Shown: positions 16,906 to 25,968 of the stretch, piece by piece | Numbering within the stretch: position 1 is the stretch's first letter | How the letters are laid out: each line of letters starts with the position of its first letter | Origin: Roseiarcus sp963741405 | Lineage (GTDB): Bacteria > Pseudomonadota > Alphaproteobacteria > Rhizobiales > Beijerinckiaceae | Length of the DNA stretch: 64,000 nucleotides | Direction of reading: 5' to 3' | NCBI GenBank assembly: GCA_963741405.1 | Contig: CAVUHX010000017.1 | Span: forward strand, 1-64,000 | Notes under the pieces: generated by a model | Seen by the model: only the letters and a program-made list of their open reading frames with translations | What the model was told of the DNA's origin: nothing | The model's database searches: none | Position numbers and translations under genes: made by a program

Positions 16906-18244
16906 CGACCAGCACCGAGGCCTGTTTGCCCAGCTGCGCGCCGGCGCCGTCCTGCAAGGTGAACAGCAGCGCGGCGCGCTTGTCCGGCGCGGTGAATTCA
17001 AGCGGAAGACTGCGGATCGGCCCCCCCTGGTAATGCATCGGAATCGTTTGCGCATCGCTCTGGTCGTTGTCGAAAACCCGTTGCATGACGACCTGCGCGT
17101 CGATCGACGGGGTGGGGCGGTCTGCGACGACGGCGACGGTGAACGTCTCGCCGGGCCGCACCGAAGTCTTGAGCGGTTGCACGCTGAGCGACGTGACTCC
17201 CGGCCCGGCGTTGAAAAGCCGGCCGCCGGGAAGGTCGGGCCGCAGCACCGCCCGCAGCAACGCGATCGCATCGGGGTCGGCGCACACCTCCATGTGGGTG
17301 GCGGCGACATAGCGCACCGGAATGCCCGGAGGCGCGGCGCTCCACAGCGGCACCGTGCCGTCACCCGAATTTTCCTCCTCCCTCGCGGAGGCGATCTGTC
17401 CGACGCGATAGTTGGCGACGATTGTATTTTGCGCATTGCCGACGATGGCGACATAAGGGCAGGGCGAACGGAAACCCGGCCCCATGAAGGCAAGCTCCGC
17501 GGCAAGCTCTTGCGCGGCCGTCAGACTGCCGCTCACCAAGCCAAATTGCGCCGCAACTGTCGGGTCGAAGGCGTCCACGATGATGAAGCCGGTTTGCGCG
17601 CTCTGCGCGAGCAGGGCCGGGACGCCGGGGCGGGGCAGGAGCTGGTAGGCGGAAGGAAACGCCGGGTTCTTCAGCGCCTCCCGGCATTGCGCGGCCGACA
17701 GAAAGATTTCCGGGCGCAGCCCGAGCACATTCTGCACCGCCGCGGGCGCGCCGATATGCGGCGTCGCGAGCAAGGCCAGGAGTTCGATCCGAACTCCGTC
17801 CGGCGCGTCGAGCTTCTCCAGGCAGTAGCGCGCGACCAGGCCGCCCATCGAATGCGCCACGATGCCGATCCGCCGTCCCGGGAGATCTGCCTGGGACAAC
17901 CGGTCGCGTAGGGCTCGGGCAGCGGTGCGAACGTCCCGCCGCCAATCATACGCGAAGGGAATCAGCGTGCCGCCCGGTTCACTGTATCCCATCAGGCGCA
18001 GCGCATTCAGCGCGGTTCCGTAGGCGTCAAAATGATGGATCGTGAGCCCAAGCAGCTTGAGCGGCACGCTGCGCAGCACGTCGGTCGCGACGATCGTATC
18101 GCTGGTGGAGAGAATTTCGACGAACTCGTCGGGATAGGACTGGAACACCGTGCTCAGGGGCGTCCCCGGCCAGATTGTTTGGTCGCCTTGCTTGAGAACG
18201 CTTCCGCAAATGCCAGGAACGAAGATAACCGTGTCGATCGGCAT
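16898..18244 (-). CDS. LCAT-like alpha/beta hydrolase with C-terminal beta-rich domain
   Basis: 448 residues. It begins VIFVPGICGSVLK (oxyanion-hole region of lecithin:cholesterol acyltransferase relatives). The nucleophile is Ser132 in VAHSMGGLVARY, the acid probably Asp in GDGTVPLWS, and the base His in AATHMEVC. About 110 C-terminal residues (from FNAGPGVTSL) look like an immunoglobulin-type beta sandwich. No signal peptide or lipobox is seen, so it acts inside the cell unless exported another way. Predicted to act on acyl esters, possibly phospholipids. It is convergent with the CHAT gene and divergent from the subtilase gene. Confidence 0.75.
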   Translation of the reverse strand: MPIDTVIFVPGICGSVLKQGDQTIWPGTPLSTVFQSYPDEFVEILSTSDTIVATDVLRSVPLKLLGLTIHHFDAYGTALNALRLMGYSEPGGTLIPFAYDWRRDVRTAARALRDRLSQADLPGRRIGIVAHSMGGLVARYCLEKLDAPDGVRIELLALLATPHIGAPAAVQNVLGLRPEIFLSAAQCREALKNPAFPSAYQLLPRPGVPALLAQSAQTGFIIVDAFDPTVAAQFGLVSGSLTAAQELAAELAFMGPGFRSPCPYVAIVGNAQNTIVANYRVGQIASAREEENSGDGTVPLWSAAPPGIPVRYVAATHMEVCADPDAIALLRAVLRPDLPGGRLFNAGPGVTSLSVQPLKTSVRPGETFTVAVVADRPTPSIDAQVVMQRVFDNDQSDAQTIPMHYQGGPIRSLPLEFTAPDKRAALLFTLQDGAGAQLGKQASVLVVT

Positions 18245-18316
18245 GACAGGCTCCGGCTCTATATAAGGAGTGAAAGATTATATTGTGGGCAGGCAAGTTG
18301 CGCCATGGAGGATGAC

Positions 18317-19567
18317 ATGCCCAGCGTCGAATATTCGGTATTCGAGCCCATCGTGACCCCGCCGCTGTTTCCCAACGCCGCCGGTCTGTCGTTGCAGAAC
18401 CGAGCCGGCGCGATCTTTCCGTTCGATCTTCCGCTCGGCGGCGCTCTCGTTCCGCCACCGCCCCGGGCCGCCGCCGAATATGCGGAGACGGTGCGCACCG
18501 TGACCGATCCGAACGCGGCGAAGGCGGCGCGCCAGGCGGGCGCCACCGTGATGCGCTTGCCCCGGATGCCGATCCGCCTCATTCCGCAGGTCAGCCAGGA
18601 CCAGGGCCACGACGCGGGGCAGCCATGGGGCGTTTCAGCGATGGGCGCCGACCGCTCGGGCCTGCATGGCGAGGGCGTCTGCGTCGCCGTCCTGGACAGC
18701 GGCATCGACGCGAACCACCCGGCCTTCGCCGGACTGATCAAAGACGACAATTACCGGGATTTCACCGGCAACGGCAAGCAAGACAATATCGGCCACGGCA
18801 CCCATTGCGCCGGGATCATCTTCGGTCGGCCGATCGACAATCGCCGCATCGCCGTGGCGCCGGGGATTCAGAATGTGCTGATCGGAAAAATAGCCGACAT
18901 TGGCTTCGACACGACGACGAGTTTGCTTCAGAGCGCGTTGTTGTGGGCCGTCGACAATGGCGCGAATATCATTTCGCTCTCCTTTGGACTCGATTTCATC
19001 GGCCATTTCGAGAAACTCAAGACCGGAGGGGTCCCGGAGCGGGTCGCGCAGGCGCAGGCGCTCAATGATTATGGCGACTACACCCGTCAGTTCGACCGTT
19101 TCATGGGTATGGTCGTCTCGGCCGGCGCAGCCGCGAAATCGGCGCTGGTGATCGCCGCCTGCGGCAACGACAGCCGCGCCGAGGACGGCATGCGCGTGCA
19201 GGCCACCCTGCCGGCGGTCGCGCAAAACGTAGTCGCCGTCGGCGCGCTGGGCCGCAACGCGGACGGCAAGTTTTCGGTCGCGCCGTTCTCCAACAGCAAC
19301 GCCAGTGTCTGCGCGCCAGGCGTGGGCGTCTTGTCAGCCAAGCCGGGAGGTTCGACCGCGACGATGAGCGGGACCAGCCAGGCCGCGCCGCATGTCGCCG
19401 GCGTCGCCGCGCTTTGGCTGCAGAAGCTCCGACGCGACGGCGGATTTGATATTTCCCCAGACAAGCTGCACATCGAACTGCTGAAATCGGCCAGTCCCAC
19501 GAATATCGCCGCCGACGAGGACGGGAACGCCATAGGCTACGGATTGCCGATGGCGCCTACAGCGTGA
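18317..19567 (+). CDS. S8 subtilisin-like serine protease, cytoplasmic
   Basis: 416 residues. I use the ATG at 18317 because GGAGG lies 5 bases upstream; an ATG at 18305 is possible. The catalytic triad is complete: Asp127 (VAVLDSGIDANHP), His160 (GHGTHCAG) and Ser354 (MSGTSQAAPHVAG), with the oxyanion Asn in ACGND. About 115 residues precede the protease core and are proline-rich, with no signal peptide, so the N-terminus may be a regulatory or propeptide region. Its promoter faces that of the hydrolase gene across about 70 bases. Confidence 0.88.
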   Translation: MPSVEYSVFEPIVTPPLFPNAAGLSLQNRAGAIFPFDLPLGGALVPPPPRAAAEYAETVRTVTDPNAAKAARQAGATVMRLPRMPIRLIPQVSQDQGHDAGQPWGVSAMGADRSGLHGEGVCVAVLDSGIDANHPAFAGLIKDDNYRDFTGNGKQDNIGHGTHCAGIIFGRPIDNRRIAVAPGIQNVLIGKIADIGFDTTTSLLQSALLWAVDNGANIISLSFGLDFIGHFEKLKTGGVPERVAQAQALNDYGDYTRQFDRFMGMVVSAGAAAKSALVIAACGNDSRAEDGMRVQATLPAVAQNVVAVGALGRNADGKFSVAPFSNSNASVCAPGVGVLSAKPGGSTATMSGTSQAAPHVAGVAALWLQKLRRDGGFDISPDKLHIELLKSASPTNIAADEDGNAIGYGLPMAPTA

Positions 19568-19688
19568 CGCGCAGCGCCTTGCGAGAACCGGCGAGTGGAC
19601 CGGCGGGCGTTTGGAGGGGGACCAACAATCCTGGTGTCCGGCTTTCTGGGACGTTCCGGATCAGGTCCCCAGGCGTTCGATTTGAGCT

Positions 19689-21164
19689 TCACTTTGCGAG
19701 CGAGCAGTCGCGGCCCTTCGCCCGCTCGCACAAAGCCGCCGCGTCGGCCCTGGTAAGGCCGGATGCGCGCAAGGCGTAGACGGTCCCGCCATTGGCTTCC
19801 GTCTTCTGAACGCGGATCTTCGCCCCGTTGAGCGCCGCGGCGTATTTTGTGTTGAGCCGCGAGGCGTCGCTGGATGCTTGTGCTTCCGTCTTTGGCGCAG
19901 CGAATTGAACGGCCCAACCGCCTGACTGAGCGGCGGCGGCCTGTTCGGCTGGCCGTGGCGCCGGCGCAGCGGGCGCAAAGACTCCGAGGACCGTCTTGAA
20001 GGCGTGCTGCAAAGGAGCCAGGGGCCGCGTCAGGATCGAGGTCGGCGCGGGCGGAGCCGGCAGGGGTTCTGCCACAGCCTGCGGGGCGATGATCGTCGCC
20101 CCGGAGGACTGCGGCTCGCTCGCCGGCTGCGGCTCGGCCCGGGGCGCTTCCGCCTTTGCGACGACGAGCCGGACCGGCGGTCGCTTCGGCGGCGCCATAG
20201 TCAGTTCGGGTTTCGGCGGCGACCGTTTTGCAGCCGCAGCCGGCGCGCCCTCGGCGTTCGCCGCCTGTCTGGCGGGCCGTTGTGGCGCTTCGGCAACGTG
20301 TGCGGGTCCGACCGGGCCGACGGCGGCGGAGGACGCAGTCGTCGCGTCCGGGGCAGCGCTCTTTGGAGGCGATGCCTGCGGCGCCGGGCCGGAATCAGGC
20401 TTCTGCACGGCCGTCTGCGGGACGGGCCCGTCTGCAAGGACCGGCGCCGCGGTCAGCGCCGGCGGCTGCAGTCCGCCGGATGCGCCGTTCGCGGGTTGCG
20501 CCGGAGCGGCCGGCCCGGGCGCCATGGCTGGCGGCTGGGGCGCGTCGCCGGGCGGAACACGAGACTCGATCTCCGTCGGCTTCTGCCCGGACGTGGCGAC
20601 AACAGCGGGCGCCGGCTCCATGTCCTTGGGCGAGATCGCTATGTCCTTGGGCGAGATCGCTCCAGGGTCGCCCGTAGCCGCGTCGCGCTCGTGGCTCGAC
20701 TGCGGCGCCCTCGCCGGAGCCTGGGCCGCGGCCACGACCGGCGGCGCCTTCGGCGCCCCGGACTTGCCCGCCATGATGCCGAAGCCCGCGCCGAGCAGCG
20801 CCGAGGCGCCGAGAACGAGCGCCGAAGCCTTGAGCATCCACGAGCCGGAGGTGCGGCGCGTCGGACGCTTCCCACCCGGCCGCAAAGGCATGTCGCGGAA
20901 CTCGAACGCCTGCGGCGCGTCAGTCTCGAAGGGGATCGTGACGCCCATGCCAACCGGAGCCGGGTCAAAAGGCGGCCGTCGCGGATCCAGGTCGCGCTTC
21001 GGCGGAGTCGGGGCGGGCGCCGGCGCAAGGCCGCCGGTGGATTCGATAAGGCGAATCAATTCGGCCAGCCGCTCATCCATGTCTTTCTGACCACCCCGGG
21101 CGCCCAAGTTGGGCTCGAACCCGTCATTGTTGGCGTCGGTCGGCCGAGAACCCGAAACGCTCAT
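19689..21164 (-). CDS. SPOR-domain inner-membrane protein with long Ala/Pro-rich linker
   Basis: About 491 residues from the ATG at 21164, preceded by AAGGA. The cytoplasmic N-terminus (MDERLAELIRLIEST region) is followed by one transmembrane helix (ALVLGASALLGAGFGIMAG), about 280 residues of Ala/Pro-rich linker, and a C-terminal SPOR domain (GGWAVQFAAPKTEAQASSDA to the end). SPOR domains bind denuded glycan at division sites, so a cell-envelope role is likely. The linker contains an exact 21-bp tandem duplication encoding ISPKD twice. Confidence 0.8.
   Translation of the reverse strand: MSVSGSRPTDANNDGFEPNLGARGGQKDMDERLAELIRLIESTGGLAPAPAPTPPKRDLDPRRPPFDPAPVGMGVTIPFETDAPQAFEFRDMPLRPGGKRPTRRTSGSWMLKASALVLGASALLGAGFGIMAGKSGAPKAPPVVAAAQAPARAPQSSHERDAATGDPGAISPKDIAISPKDMEPAPAVVATSGQKPTEIESRVPPGDAPQPPAMAPGPAAPAQPANGASGGLQPPALTAAPVLADGPVPQTAVQKPDSGPAPQASPPKSAAPDATTASSAAVGPVGPAHVAEAPQRPARQAANAEGAPAAAAKRSPPKPELTMAPPKRPPVRLVVAKAEAPRAEPQPASEPQSSGATIIAPQAVAEPLPAPPAPTSILTRPLAPLQHAFKTVLGVFAPAAPAPRPAEQAAAAQSGGWAVQFAAPKTEAQASSDASRLNTKYAAALNGAKIRVQKTEANGGTVYALRASGLTRADAAALCERAKGRDCSLAK
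20620..20661. repeat. Exact 21-bp tandem duplication inside the SPOR-protein linker
   Basis: The unit beginning ATGTCCTTGGGCGAG occurs twice with no mismatch (20620-20640 and 20641-20661) and adds seven in-frame residues. The absence of any divergence suggests a recent slippage event. Confidence 0.9.
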
Positions 21165-21445
21165 TCCGTCCTTTTCAATCTCTGTTCCGAAAGATCGCGC
21201 CGTTCGCGCCCGTAACGCCGAACATTGTCCTTGCGGAGGCAAAACCAAGGCGGCCGCCGCCTCAAAGATCCGACGGCCCGAAAGGTTAAGGAACAGCAAA
21301 CTCGCGCACGCAAGGCGCGCCGGATCGAGGCGGGCGCCGAGATAATCGAAGAACGTGATTTTGAGTTTTTTGCAGGTCCTGGCGAGACCGAGCATGCCGT
21401 CGCGGACCCGGCGGCCTTTGGTCGAGCACCCGCAAGAGTTCATCC

Positions 21446-21673
21446 TTGCGCCTGAACAGGCGTCTCAACAGACGGTCGAGGGTGCCGGTCCGGCGCTTGA
21501 AGATTCGGTCGAATGACCGGATCGCCGTGGAATGGGTCCGGTTCGCTGCGCTTGACGCCGATGGTTTGATCGCCGCCACGGCTATCGTTCACGACCTGAG
21601 TCTGGTCACGCGCAACGTCCACGACCTCGAGGACACCCAAGTCTCGCTGATCAATCCCAGCGACGTCGGATGA
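21446..21673 (+). pseudogene. Remnant of a VapC-like PIN-domain toxin
   Basis: Only the C-terminal part is recognisable: RIAVEWVRFAALDADGLIAA, then TAIVHDLSLVTRNVHDLE, matching the last strand-helix-strand of PIN toxins, including the TRNVxDFE-type acidic site. The N-terminal catalytic Asp and the partner antitoxin gene are gone. The 280 bases before it (21165-21445) show no gene or RNA that I can support. Confidence 0.6.
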
Positions 21674-21757
21674 CCGGGCGCAAATCAGGAACTGCCCGCC
21701 TTGACGTGGAAGTCCATGGGCCGGCCGCCTCCCGCTGCGCCGGCGGCGGCGTTCCCG

Positions 21758-22585
21758 CTACTTCCGGCGGATTGTCACCCGGTGCTCGGCGACCGGGATC
21801 ATGGCGCGCACCCTTTTGACCCATTCCCGGTCGATCCGGGCGGAGACGACGCCGGGGCCATCCGAGGCTTTCGCCACCACGTGCCCCCAGGGGTCGGCGA
21901 CCAGCGAATGACCGTAGGTGTGACGCTGCTCGTTGCCGACGGTGAAGGAGCCGGTCTGGGCGCTGGCGCAGACATAGGCCTCGGTCTCGATCGCGCGGGC
22001 GCGCAGGAGCACTTCCCAATGGTCCTTGCCGGTCTGGAGCGTGAAGGCGGCGGGCAGCGCGATGATCTCGGCGCCCTTTTCCGCCAGCGCCTGGAAGAGG
22101 TCGGGGAAGCGGAGGTCGTAGCAGATCGAGCAGCCGATCGTGACGCCTTCGCAATCGTAGGTGACGACTGTGTCGCCCGCTTTCACCGTCTGGCTTTCCT
22201 TGTAGGAGGCGCCGTCGGGCGTCGTCACGTCGAAGAGGTGGATCTTGCGGTAGCGGGCGATCTCCTCGCCGGCGCGGTCGAAGACAACGGATGTGTTGTG
22301 GATGCGCTCCTCGCCCTCGATCCTTTCCATGATCGAGCCGGCGTGGACGAACATGCGATGCCTGATCGCCTGCCGGCGCGCCATCGCGTAGGCCGGGCCG
22401 CCGGGAAAGCTTTCGGCGTTGGCGAGCTTGTCCGCTTTCGATCCGCCGGCCCAGTCGAAGAACTCGGGCAAGAGCACCCAGTCAGGGCGTTCCTCCCGCA
22501 CCGCGCGCTCGATCAGCGCCTCGGCGGCCGCGACATTGGCGGGCTTGTCGCTGATCGAGTTCATCTGGATGATCGAGACTTTCAT
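21758..22585 (-). CDS. Carbon-nitrogen hydrolase (nitrilase superfamily, Nit/omega-amidase-like)
   Basis: 275 residues. The Glu-Lys-Cys catalytic set is present: LPEFF, YRKIHLFD and GCSICYDLRFPDLF. The family hydrolyses amides such as alpha-ketoglutaramate or deaminated glutathione. The segment RARAIETEAYVCASAQTG and the Nit-type GHSLVADPWG support the Nit1/Nit2 branch. It lies 26 bases downstream of the pentapeptide gene on the same strand. The exact substrate is unknown. Confidence 0.85.
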   Translation of the reverse strand: MKVSIIQMNSISDKPANVAAAEALIERAVREERPDWVLLPEFFDWAGGSKADKLANAESFPGGPAYAMARRQAIRHRMFVHAGSIMERIEGEERIHNTSVVFDRAGEEIARYRKIHLFDVTTPDGASYKESQTVKAGDTVVTYDCEGVTIGCSICYDLRFPDLFQALAEKGAEIIALPAAFTLQTGKDHWEVLLRARAIETEAYVCASAQTGSFTVGNEQRHTYGHSLVADPWGHVVAKASDGPGVVSARIDREWVKRVRAMIPVAEHRVTIRRK

Positions 22586-22611
22586 GTCCTCTCCGAATTG
22601 AAGCGCGGCGA

Positions 22612-23871
22612 CTAGGGCGACGGGGATGCGACGTCGCCGCTCTCGACTTCAGTCGCGCGCTCGCCGACAGCGACCAGCCAGCTCTTGAGGTCCGGCGAAA
22701 CACGGTCCGGAGGCATCCTCACCCGAAACACATTGTGCTCAATCAGCGAAGGATCGAATACGCCGGTGTTCACGTCGGGCTCAGCGACGAGCAGCAGCGG
22801 AAGATTCATCATCGCCGCCATCCCGGCCTCGATCTGGTTCCACGGCGTCGACAACGCCTTTCCGCTGACTGTCGACTCCTCCGCCGTGCCCGCGCGCCAG
22901 AGGCCGTCGGAGATCCTCAGCTCGGCAAATCCGAATACGACCGCGCCGGCGCAACCGGACATCCGTCTTCGAACCTCGGAAAGGGCGCTTGTCAGCGGGT
23001 AGTCGACCCGCTCCAGAGTCGACGCCGCCAGGCCGTTCGCCTCCAGCCATCCGGAAATCAGCGCGACCATCTTCTCCTGATGCGCATCAAGACATCCCGG
23101 TTTGCTGACATAGACGACCGGGGGCGCCGCGCGCGCGCCGCCAGCCCCCGCCGTGAATACGTCGGGGCCGACCCACTGGCCGTCCTTGATGTGGGGCAGG
23201 AGCGCGGCGGGAATATTCCGCGCTCGGTCGAAAGTCGCCCCCGTCAGTCTTGTCCCGCCGAAGTTTGCGCCGAGAAGGTCGGCTTCGAAAAAATTCGCCC
23301 CGCTGAGGTCGGCTTTACGGAGAACCGCATCCGTCATGCGCGCTTGGTAGAAAATGGCCCCCGAGGCCTTGGCTCCTTTCAATGACGCTCCCGTAAGGTC
23401 CGCCCGATAGAAATCGGCCTCGCTCAGGTCGACCGGGCTGTCGTTCCGCGAGCCGAGGTAGGCGTTGTTCAGATTGGTCTTCTGCAGATCCGCCTTTTGC
23501 AGGGAGGGCGCGAACGCCAGGCCGTCCGCGAGGAGCTTCTGGAAATTGCCGGCCGGCTGACCGCGAAGGATCGCCGCTATGACGTTGATCGTTTCCGTCG
23601 CATAAGGCGTCCCGATCGTCGTGACCTCACTCGTCGGATCGAAAAACCGACGCAGGAGAATGGCGCCGGCAAGCCTGTCGATCTCGTTTGTCGAGGCCAG
23701 CGAAGAGACGACGTCGTCGAACGATTTCCGCGTCGCCGCGACCTTGTCGCGGCGCGTCGAGAACTTGAAATACTGCATCACCGCGATAACGGCGCCGGCG
23801 ACCGCGGCGAAGCCGGTGGCGAAGCTGGCGAACTCGGTCAGGAGTCCGGACGATGGACCGGCGTCGGGCAC
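22612..23871 (-). CDS. Membrane-anchored pentapeptide-repeat protein with TIR-like C-terminal domain
   Basis: 419 residues. An N-terminal hydrophobic helix lies at about residues 12-32 (FATGFAAVAGAVIAVMQYF), followed by a helical stretch, then about 20 pentapeptide repeats (ADLQKTNLNNAYL ... LRKADLSGANFFEADLLGA) at about 120-215. After a linker, about 150 residues (PPVVYVSKPGC ... AGAVVFGFAEL ... NQIEAGMAAMMNLPLLLVAE) look like a Rossmann/TIR-like nucleotide-binding domain. The pattern resembles prokaryotic TIR-like signalling proteins, but no catalytic Glu can be assigned with confidence. Function unknown. Confidence 0.7.
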   Translation of the reverse strand: MPDAGPSSGLLTEFASFATGFAAVAGAVIAVMQYFKFSTRRDKVAATRKSFDDVVSSLASTNEIDRLAGAILLRRFFDPTSEVTTIGTPYATETINVIAAILRGQPAGNFQKLLADGLAFAPSLQKADLQKTNLNNAYLGSRNDSPVDLSEADFYRADLTGASLKGAKASGAIFYQARMTDAVLRKADLSGANFFEADLLGANFGGTRLTGATFDRARNIPAALLPHIKDGQWVGPDVFTAGAGGARAAPPVVYVSKPGCLDAHQEKMVALISGWLEANGLAASTLERVDYPLTSALSEVRRRMSGCAGAVVFGFAELRISDGLWRAGTAEESTVSGKALSTPWNQIEAGMAAMMNLPLLLVAEPDVNTGVFDPSLIEHNVFRVRMPPDRVSPDLKSWLVAVGERATEVESGDVASPSP

Positions 23872-23946
23872 CCGTGGGCCTCCGGAAGGATGGCGGAGCC
23901 TATTGCACTTGGCGCTCCCGCGCTACCGCGGGCGTGTCGGGAACCG

Positions 23947-24514
23947 TCAACCGCGCACGAAGGCGGCGAAGGCTTTCAACTGGTCGGCGATGAAGCCGCG
24001 GGTCGCCGCGTCGGTGATCTCGCTCTTCTCGACGTCAGCCTTGGCCTGGACCTGCGGAATGATGATCTCGGGCTTGTTGAGGACGCGGCCGTCGAGATAG
24101 ACGAACATCTGGCGCAAGGCGAAGCTGCGCGCGCAAGCCGCCCCAAAGCCCTTGCGAGGCGCTCTGGAGCGCGACCGGCTTGGCGGCGAAACGGCTGATT
24201 GGGCAGGCGGGAGATCCAGTCGATCGCGTTCTTGAGGCCGCCGGGGATGGTATGATTGTACTCCGGCGTCACGATGATCACGCCGTCCGCCGCGCGAATG
24301 GCGTCCGCCGCGCGTGTCACGACCGGCGGAACGCCCGCCGCCTGAACGTCGAAATTGTAGAGCGGGAAGTCGCCGACCGAGGGCGAGCGGTCGAGATCGT
24401 GACGCCCTCGGGCGCGAGCGCCGGCAGGGCGCGGGCGATCGCCGCATTGTAGGAGCCTTTGCGCAGGCTGCCGACCATGACGACGAAGCGGAGCGGCTTC
24501 TGTTCGGCTATCAA
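23947..24514 (-). CDS. NADPH-dependent FMN reductase family protein (two frame breaks)
   Basis: About 189 residues from a TTG at 24514 with AAGGAG 6 bases upstream. The N-terminus VVMVGSLRKGSYNAAIARAL is the flavin-phosphate loop of ChrR/SsuE/azoreductase relatives. The middle part (DGVIIVTPEYNHTIPGGLKN) and the C-terminus (LRQMFVYLDGRVLNKPE) are in two other frames, with switches near 24400 and 24175. All three parts are conserved, so either base errors or recent inactivation. Confidence 0.8.
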
Positions 24515-24636
24515 CGTTTCTCCTTGACGGGTTTGAGGCGCGGGCGGGTTCTTGGCGGCGGGTCCTGGCCGGAGTTTGGCCTCGCCCGCCGGCTTGCTAT
24601 GGTGCAATTCGAATCCCGGCGCAATCGAGGACCTCC

Positions 24637-25449
24637 ATGCTCGCCCCTTCCAGCCTTTTCGATCTCAGTGGACGGACCGCGCTCGTGACCGGCGGCGCGA
24701 CGGGGATCGGCAAAGTCTGCGCCGAGGCTATGCTTTCCGCCGGCGCGCGGGTGCTGATCGCCTCCCGCAAGGCCGAAGCCTGCGAAGCGGCGGCGAAGGA
24801 ATTGTCGTCGGTCGGCCGCTGCGAAGGCTTCGGCGGCACCGTCGCGACGGAAGCCGGCGTCGCCGCGCTCGCCGCAGAGACGCGGAGCCGCACGGACGTC
24901 CTCCACATCCTCGTCAACAACGCCGGGATGAACTGGGGCGAACCGTTCGAGACCTTCCCTTGGAAGGCCTGGGAGCGGGTGATGAGCGTGAACGTGACCG
25001 GCCTGTTTTCGCTGACGCGCGATCTTGCGCCGATGCTGGCCGCGGCCGCGACCGCCGACCGGCCCTCGACCGTCGTCAATATCGGCTCGGTGATGGGCGG
25101 CGTGACCCAATCCGAGCACGCCTATTCCTATGCGGCCTCGAAAGCCGCCGTTCATCACCTGACGCGGATTCTCGCCGCCGAATTCGCGCCCCGGCAGGTG
25201 ACGGTCAACGCCCTTGCGCCGGGACCGTTTCCAACCAACATGACGCGCTTCGCCCTGGGGGACGAGGCCGGCGCCGCGCGCGGCGCGAAGGCCGTGCCGA
25301 TGGACCGGCTCGGCCGGCCTGAAGACATCGCGGGCGCGCTCCTGTTCCTGACCGGGCGCGGCGGCGCCTATACGACCGGGGCGATCGTGCCGGTCGACGG
25401 CGGAATCAGCGTTTCGGCGCCCCCGCCGATGTTCGGAGGCGAGGAATGA
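24637..25449 (+). CDS. Short-chain dehydrogenase/reductase
   Basis: 270 residues. The NADP-binding motif is TGGATGIGK, the structural NNAG is at VNNAGMN, and the catalytic Ser-Tyr-Lys is in IGSVMGGVTQSEHAYSYAAS followed by KAA. The C-terminal glycine-rich GAIVPVDGG is typical of 3-ketoacyl-ACP-reductase-like SDRs. The next gene, a MaoC-type hydratase, overlaps its stop by four bases, so the pair probably acts on one 3-hydroxyacyl/enoyl-thioester substrate. Confidence 0.85.
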   Translation: MLAPSSLFDLSGRTALVTGGATGIGKVCAEAMLSAGARVLIASRKAEACEAAAKELSSVGRCEGFGGTVATEAGVAALAAETRSRTDVLHILVNNAGMNWGEPFETFPWKAWERVMSVNVTGLFSLTRDLAPMLAAAATADRPSTVVNIGSVMGGVTQSEHAYSYAASKAAVHHLTRILAAEFAPRQVTVNALAPGPFPTNMTRFALGDEAGAARGAKAVPMDRLGRPEDIAGALLFLTGRGGAYTTGAIVPVDGGISVSAPPPMFGGEE

Positions 25450-25907
25450 GCGGCTCGACGTTCGAGGCGAGCGACCTTCATCAGCACGTCGGCCAGACTT
25501 TCGTCTCGCACTGGTTCGTCGTCGACCAGGACCGCATCGACGCCTTCGCCAAGGTCACAGAGGACGAGCAGTTCATCCACGTCGACCCGGAGCGGGCCGC
25601 CGTGACCCCCTTCGGCGGCACGGTGGCGCACGGGTTCCTGACCTTGTCGCTGCTTTCGCCGATGGCCTACAGCGCGCTGCCGACGATCAAGGGCCGGACG
25701 ATGGGGATCAACTACGGCTTCGACCGGGTGCGCTTCCTCCACCCCGTGCGCTCGGACAGCCGGGTGCGCGCGCACTTTCTCCTGACCGCAGTCATCAAGC
25801 GCTCGGAGCGCGAATGGCAGATGACCTATGACGTCACCATCGAGATCGAGGGCGTCCACAAGCCGGCGCTGGCGGCGACGTGGCTGACGATGCAGGTGGT
25901 GGGGTAG
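25446..25907 (+). CDS. MaoC-like (R)-specific enoyl-CoA hydratase
   Basis: 153 residues, a hot-dog fold. The hydratase motif is intact: DEQFIHVDPERA (Asp and His) with FGGTVAHGFLTLSLL. The start overlaps the SDR stop as ATGA. Hydration of trans-2-enoyl-CoA to (R)-3-hydroxyacyl-CoA is the usual reaction and would fit fatty-acid degradation or PHA precursor supply. Confidence 0.88.
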   Translation: MSGSTFEASDLHQHVGQTFVSHWFVVDQDRIDAFAKVTEDEQFIHVDPERAAVTPFGGTVAHGFLTLSLLSPMAYSALPTIKGRTMGINYGFDRVRFLHPVRSDSRVRAHFLLTAVIKRSEREWQMTYDVTIEIEGVHKPALAATWLTMQVVG

Positions 25908-25950
25908 AGTTGAATTTCAGCTGGTGGTTCTTTGACCGACTACAGGTTCG

Positions 25951-25965
25951 TGTGTATTATACACA
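25951..25965. promoter_or_regulatory. Perfect inverted repeat, probable HicB operator
   Basis: TGTGTATTATACACA is a perfect 7-bp dyad around one central base. It ends 3 bases before the hicA start. HicB-family antitoxins autoregulate by binding such palindromes, so this is the likely operator. The AT-rich core TATTATA could also supply the -10 element of a near-leaderless transcript. Confidence 0.65.
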
Positions 25966-25968
25966 TTG

